A DNA stretch of 64,000 nucleotides. Origin: JBDHWG01 sp046328525 (GTDB lineage: Bacteria > Chloroflexota > Anaerolineae > Epilineales > JAHCIE01). A program made the translations under genes and the position numbers. Numbering within the stretch: the stretch's first letter is position 1; every line of letters begins with the position of its first letter. Below the pieces are notes generated by a model. The model was not told the DNA's origin. It ran no database searches and was given only the letters and a program-made list of their open reading frames with translations. The stretch is taken from the NCBI GenBank assembly GCA_046328525.1, contig JAXLWK010000005.1, forward strand, positions 62,001 to 126,000, in the 5' to 3' direction. Shown piece after piece: positions 60,014-64,000 of the stretch.

Positions 60014-62080
60014 TTATTTCCAGAGCACGTTGAGGGCGGCCAGCGATGACACGACTCCGACGGCGGCAAGCGCCAGGATCGTAAAGTAGACCCGCCGCGG
60101 CCCGCCCCACCAGCGCCGCCGCCAGGCGGCCACGGCGAAAGCCACCAGCGCGATGGTGAGCGCCGCCACCAACGGCGGCAGCCACAGCAGCCAGGCCGCC
60201 CCCGACGGCAGCCCAAACAGACTCACCGTCCGCTCGCCCAGCAGCGTCACGGCGAGCAGCCCTTCAAAGAACAGGCCGGCCAGGACGCCGGCCAGGGCCG
60301 CCAGCCACGGGGCCAGCCGCGCCGGCCAGGGCTGCCCGCCGCCGCGCCGCCGCAGCCGGTTCACAATCCAGCTCACCGGCCACACCAGGATGACCGACTG
60401 GAGCACGAGGGTGAGCGCCGAAGGCAGCGCGATCTTGCCCAGCTTCAGGTTGCCCAGCGCACCTATGAGCGACGCCAGGCCGGGGCTGTCCACGACCTGC
60501 TCCGGCGTGACAAACAGCGGCGCGGCCTGGGCCTCGACGCAGCGCCCGTCCGGCGGCGACGTTGGGTCCGCCAGGAAGGACTGCACCAGGCGCGTCGCGC
60601 ACGCGCTGCCCGAGAACGCGCCGTGGCCGCCCCAGGGGAACGTGTAGCTATAGGACCGCGGCAGCGAGGCGGCCGCCGTCGCCGCGTAGCCCGGCGGCGT
60701 GATGGGGTCGAAGCGCCCGGACAGCAGGAGCGTGGGAATGTCACTCACCACCGGTGCGACGGCGGCGGGCGGCAGGGGCGGCGACTGCCACCCCTGGCAC
60801 ACTTGCAGCATGGAACGCAGCTGCGCCTCCTGCGGCGCGGCGATTTCCGGCGGCACGTCGCCGAATCGCGCATCCTCGACCCGGGCATTCCCGTCCTCGG
60901 CGCAGACGACCGAGAAGTACATCCCGGTCGCCATCGTGCGGTCGAACAGCAGCATCGGCCAGACCTGGGCGGGCAGTGTGAACCGGCCGGCGTGGGCGTC
61001 GTAGATCACCTTGGGCAGCGCGCCGAGCAACTCCGATGGGTACATGAGCTGGAACACGATGTTACTGAACGTGTCGCCGTCCACCACCGCGTCGTACTTG
61101 CGCCCCGTCGTCGGATCCGTGATCGCCACGCGGGCCGGCGCGGCGTTCAGCCTGTCCACCGTGTCGTAGAAGACCTGGCCCAGGTCCGGGTAGGCGGCGT
61201 GGCACGCCGCGTCCGCCGCGCACGCCTGGAACAGCTCCTCGAATGCCCGCTGCTGCGAGCGCGCCCCGTCGAGGAGGAAGTTGACCTGGGGCGGGACGAC
61301 ACCGTCGAGGATGACGCTGCGCAGGCGGTCCGGGTAGGCTCGCATCGCGTGAAGCGCCAGGAGCGTGCCGTAGGACACGCCGTAGAGGTTGATGGTGTCG
61401 TAGCCCAGGGCGCGGCGCAGGCTGTCAATATCGGCCGCGTTCTCCAGGCTGTTGTATGCCGCCAGGTCCACCCCGTCGCGCGCGAGCCGGTCGCGGCACG
61501 CCAGCGCCGCCTCGGCTTGCAGCCGCCCGCTCTCTTCTCGGCTCAGGCGCTGCTCGATGGTGCGATCCACCAGCTCGAAGTCTTCCCGGCACAGCAGGGC
61601 CGGCTGCGAGTACAGCGTGCCTCGCTGGTCGAACAGCACGATGTCGCGCTGGGCGCGGATGGTGTTGGCCTCGGGCAGCAGGTTGAGCAGGAACAGCGGC
61701 GCGTAGGTGTCAATCGTCGAGCCGCCCGGCCCGCCCTGGAGCATGACCAGCGGGTCGGGCGCGGGGGCCTCGGCCGTGCTCTTGATGATCGCCACCGCCA
61801 GCTTGAGGGTACGGCTGTTGGGGTCCGCGTGATGGGCCGGCACGCTGAGCGTGCCGCACTGCACATCGCGCCCCTCGACCACCCGCCCCGTCTCGGTCAA
61901 CACACTCCCAAGCGCGCCCGCCTCTTCCGGGACAAGGGGGAAGGGGCAGGGGCCTGGCTCGAAGGCGCTCGCCGCCTGGGGCGCGGGCGCAGCGGCAGCG
62001 CCCGCCGCGAGGCCCAGGGCGAGGAGCACCGCCAGTGCGGCGAGGATCAAGCGGCGCGAGGAAGAGTGCCGCCTGCTCAA
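60014..62080 (-). CDS. Secreted TAP-type alpha/beta hydrolase with C-terminal membrane region
   Basis: 688 residues from TTG at 62080; the TTG overlaps the upstream TGA (TTGA), suggesting coupled translation. Signal peptide ~1-37 (LILAALAVLLALGLAAGAAA). Then a tripeptidyl-aminopeptidase-like hydrolase: QGGPGGSTIDTYAP oxyanion loop, DQRGTLYSQP, nucleophile GVSYGTLLALHAMR (Ser ~235), and the TAP C-terminal domain with LLLSGRFDPITPP (Asp) and WGGHGAFSG (His). The last ~160 residues contain about four membrane segments, an unusual addition for the family. I infer an external membrane-bound peptidase; the substrate is unknown. Confidence 0.9.
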   Translation of the reverse strand: MSRRHSSSRRLILAALAVLLALGLAAGAAAAPAPQAASAFEPGPCPFPLVPEEAGALGSVLTETGRVVEGRDVQCGTLSVPAHHADPNSRTLKLAVAIIKSTAEAPAPDPLVMLQGGPGGSTIDTYAPLFLLNLLPEANTIRAQRDIVLFDQRGTLYSQPALLCREDFELVDRTIEQRLSREESGRLQAEAALACRDRLARDGVDLAAYNSLENAADIDSLRRALGYDTINLYGVSYGTLLALHAMRAYPDRLRSVILDGVVPPQVNFLLDGARSQQRAFEELFQACAADAACHAAYPDLGQVFYDTVDRLNAAPARVAITDPTTGRKYDAVVDGDTFSNIVFQLMYPSELLGALPKVIYDAHAGRFTLPAQVWPMLLFDRTMATGMYFSVVCAEDGNARVEDARFGDVPPEIAAPQEAQLRSMLQVCQGWQSPPLPPAAVAPVVSDIPTLLLSGRFDPITPPGYAATAAASLPRSYSYTFPWGGHGAFSGSACATRLVQSFLADPTSPPDGRCVEAQAAPLFVTPEQVVDSPGLASLIGALGNLKLGKIALPSALTLVLQSVILVWPVSWIVNRLRRRGGGQPWPARLAPWLAALAGVLAGLFFEGLLAVTLLGERTVSLFGLPSGAAWLLWLPPLVAALTIALVAFAVAAWRRRWWGGPRRVYFTILALAAVGVVSSLAALNVLWK

Positions 62081-62925
62081 GCTGTGCCAACTTTCACCGC
62101 CGTGACCGCCGCCTCGCGCTTCGCCGCCGAGCGCGCCCAGGTGAGGCCCGCCACCAGCGCCGCGACCTGCACCAGGGCGAGCCAGAACACGACGAAGGTC
62201 ACGCCGAGGGCTGCCAGGGTCATGACGCTCGCAATCGTCCCTTTGAGACCGGCGAGGGTCGTCTGGTAGCCGAGCATCTGCCCCTGGTAGTCCCGCACCA
62301 CCGACTGCGCGCTCCCCAGCGTCTTGTTGATCTCGCCGATGGAGTCGGCCAGCGCCGTGACGTTCTTGCTCACGTCGTCGAGGCTGTTCGCCATCGTGGT
62401 GAGATTACCGCCCAGCTTTTGCAGCGTATCGGGCAGCGGGTCCAGACTCGTCCCCACCCGCGCCAGCCCGACGTTGATCGGCGTCTGCGGCCGGTAGTCC
62501 AGGTTGAGGAAGGGGATGTTCGCCAGGTTGGTCAGAAAATCGTCCACCAGGCGCGCGCTCGTCTGCGCCGACGCGATCGTCGTGCGCACCTCGCGCACGG
62601 TGCGCGGCACATCGTTGGACAGCGTGCCCGCCGCCGTCGTCAGCGCCGGGCGCGACGTGCTAAGCGTGCCGGCGATGGCGCGGGTGGTCTGCTCGAGATT
62701 GGCGATGTTATCGGCGGCGCTGGTCAGGCCGCTATCGGCGACCTTCAGCGCCTGCTCCGTGGTGATGATGCTCTGGGAGACGGCGTCGAGGGTCGTGGTG
62801 AGATAGTCCGTCACCGGCTGGCGCATCGCCCAGACGCCGACGAGGGCGGCCAGGCTCAAGAAGAGGCTGGGGACAGCGAGGACGATGAGAACAATGCCCA
62901 GGATTCGCCTGGTGGTGTCATTCAT
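62077..62925 (-). CDS. Two-TM protein with long extracytoplasmic helical domain
   Basis: 282 residues from ATG at 62925 (GGAAAGG upstream). Hydrophobic segments at ~9-32 (ILGIVLIVLAVPSLFLSLAA) and ~236-262 enclose ~200 residues of predicted helix, rich in Thr/Ser/Leu heptads (TTEQALKVADSGLTSAADNI, LEQTTRAIAGTLSTSRPALT). The overall shape is that of a chemoreceptor sensor region but without HAMP or signalling domain. No family recognised. It lies 20 bases after the P-type ATPase gene and overlaps the start of the TAP hydrolase gene. Confidence 0.8.
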   Translation of the reverse strand: MNDTTRRILGIVLIVLAVPSLFLSLAALVGVWAMRQPVTDYLTTTLDAVSQSIITTEQALKVADSGLTSAADNIANLEQTTRAIAGTLSTSRPALTTAAGTLSNDVPRTVREVRTTIASAQTSARLVDDFLTNLANIPFLNLDYRPQTPINVGLARVGTSLDPLPDTLQKLGGNLTTMANSLDDVSKNVTALADSIGEINKTLGSAQSVVRDYQGQMLGYQTTLAGLKGTIASVMTLAALGVTFVVFWLALVQVAALVAGLTWARSAAKREAAVTAVKVGTA

Positions 62926-62945
62926 GGCGATGGCCTTTCCCGCTG

Positions 62946-64000
62946 TTACGCGTGACTCGCAGCGCGGCGTTGCGCGCGCCGCTGGCGGCGCACGCCGAAC
63001 AGGCGGAACAGCAGCTTGACGATCTCCCGCGCCCACAACACCGTGCTGGCGACGGCCACGCACACCAGCCACTCCGTCGCGGTGAGCGGCATCGTGTTGA
63101 ACGCCGGCTGCAAGAACGGCGCGTAGATCACGAGCACCTGGAGCAGAACGGACGCCAGGATGGCGACCCAGATCCACTTGTTGCTGAACATCCCCTTGAA
63201 CGCGCTCTCTGTGTCGGAGCGCGAGTTGAAGACGTTGAACAGCTGGAAGAAGACAAGGGTCGTGAACGCCATCGTCTGGGCGTAGCGCATGTCGCCGCGC
63301 CCCGGCAGAAATCCACCCACCAGGGACGCATCCATGACCGCCAGCGTGCCGATGCACATAATCAGGCCGACGAACACGATGTCGAACCACATCCAGCCGT
63401 CTATCACGCGCTTGCGCGGGTCGCGCGGGGCGCGGCGCATGACGCCGGGGTCGGCCGGGTCCAGGCCCAGCGCCAGGGCCGGCCCGGCGTCGGTGAGCAG
63501 GTTGATCCAGAGAATCTGCGTCGCCAGGAGCGGCACGACGATGTGGGAGCCGAACTCGGCGGCCTGCAATCCCAGGGCGGCCGCGCCAAGCACGCCGAAG
63601 AACATCGTGAGCACTTCGCCGACGTTCGACGACAGGAGATAGCGCAGGAACTTCTGGATGTTGGAAAAGATCGAGCGGCCCTCTTCGACCGCCGCCACGA
63701 TGGAGGCAAAGTTGTCGTCGGTCAGGATCATGTCCGACGCGCCCTTCGCCACATCCGTTCCTGTGATGCCCATCGCCACGCCGATGTCGGCCATCTTCAG
63801 GGCCGGCGCGTCGTTGACGCCGTCGCCGGTCATCGCCGTGATGTCGCCGTCGGTCTTGAGCGCCCGCACGATGCGCAGCTTGTGCTCCGGCGCGACGCGC
63901 GCGAAGACGTTGGCCGACGGCACGGTCCGCTCCAGGCGACGGTCGTCCATCTTCTGCAAGTCGGCGCCCGTCACGACCGGGCGGCTGCCGTCGGCAATGC
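62946..64000 (-). CDS. P-type cation-transporting ATPase, C-terminal part (5' end outside window)
   Basis: About 351 C-terminal residues; the frame continues off the right edge. It contains the hinge MTGDGVNDAPALKMADIGVA with MGITGTDVAKGASDMILTDD, SIFSNIQKFLRYLLSSNVGE, LLATQILWINLLTDAGPALAL, and six C-terminal membrane segments, the pattern of type II (Ca2+/cation, PacL/PMA-like) pumps. The N/P-domain DKTG is outside the window. ILWINLLTDAGPALALG includes Asn and Asp at Ca2+-site positions of the M6 helix. Transport of Ca2+ or Mn2+ is likely but unproven. It heads a three-gene operon. Confidence 0.93.
   Translation of the reverse strand, partial: IADGSRPVVTGADLQKMDDRRLERTVPSANVFARVAPEHKLRIVRALKTDGDITAMTGDGVNDAPALKMADIGVAMGITGTDVAKGASDMILTDDNFASIVAAVEEGRSIFSNIQKFLRYLLSSNVGEVLTMFFGVLGAAALGLQAAEFGSHIVVPLLATQILWINLLTDAGPALALGLDPADPGVMRRAPRDPRKRVIDGWMWFDIVFVGLIMCIGTLAVMDASLVGGFLPGRGDMRYAQTMAFTTLVFFQLFNVFNSRSDTESAFKGMFSNKWIWVAILASVLLQVLVIYAPFLQPAFNTMPLTATEWLVCVAVASTVLWAREIVKLLFRLFGVRRQRRAQRRAASHA

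Overview
The window is about 64 kb of GC-rich bacterial DNA with dense, mostly minus-strand operons. It is best explained as a member of the Chloroflexota (inference). The reasons are an Alternative Complex III operon fused in order to an A2-type caa3 oxidase, many exported proteins with Thr/Pro or Ala/Pro/Thr/Gln linkers and YLPLV-type motifs, and several classes of dispersed intergenic palindromes common in that phylum. There are no rRNA or tRNA genes and no CRISPR array, so the assignment rests on gene content alone.

Layout. 1-4199 is the 5' part of a giant exported protein built from two ~700-residue repeats. 4392-12339 holds a Nudix hydrolase with a SulP/STAS/cyclic-nucleotide transporter, then a coupled nhaA - glycogen phosphorylase - tagatose-bisphosphate-type aldolase operon. 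12649-18938 is a divergent surface pair: a lipoprotein with two cohesin-like and three LysM domains, and a 1330-residue DUF11-repeat/GEVED protein. 19116-23677 carries tex, a Ser/Gly repeat membrane protein, a DUF4178-like and a DUF350-like protein, and a glyoxalase-fold protein. 23788-29919 holds a double-META lipoprotein, a beta-propeller lipoprotein, a small unknown protein, an S9 peptidase and two tandem GNAT paralogues. 30017-33464 is the tig-clpP-clpX proteostasis operon. 33545-34463 is an IS5-type insertion sequence abutting a gene remnant. 34868-39081 holds a double zinc-ribbon protein and a large exported metalloprotease-like protein whose first zinc histidine is replaced by Arg.

39247-52819 is the respiratory core, read right to left: actA-actB-actC-actD-actE-actF, a conserved one-TM partner, SCO, then coxB-coxA-coxC-coxD. 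It encodes quinol oxidation by ACIII, electron transfer through c-type hemes, and oxygen reduction by caa3 oxidase. 53193-58453 holds a CapA-like lipoprotein coupled to an alpha/beta hydrolase, a methyltransferase, an ECF sigma factor, an XRE regulator and a multi-TM protein. 58838-64000 has two paralogous acidic proteins of unknown function, then an operon of a P-type cation ATPase (partial), a two-TM helical protein and a secreted TAP-type hydrolase.

Most promising for something new: the cohesin/LysM lipoprotein together with the nearby giant exported protein that carries paired Ca-loop motifs (a possible surface scaffold), the regular cysteine pairs of the DUF11 protein, the inactivated-looking metalloprotease, the LysW-like zinc-ribbon protein, and a near-identical linker peptide shared between ActE and the META lipoprotein.
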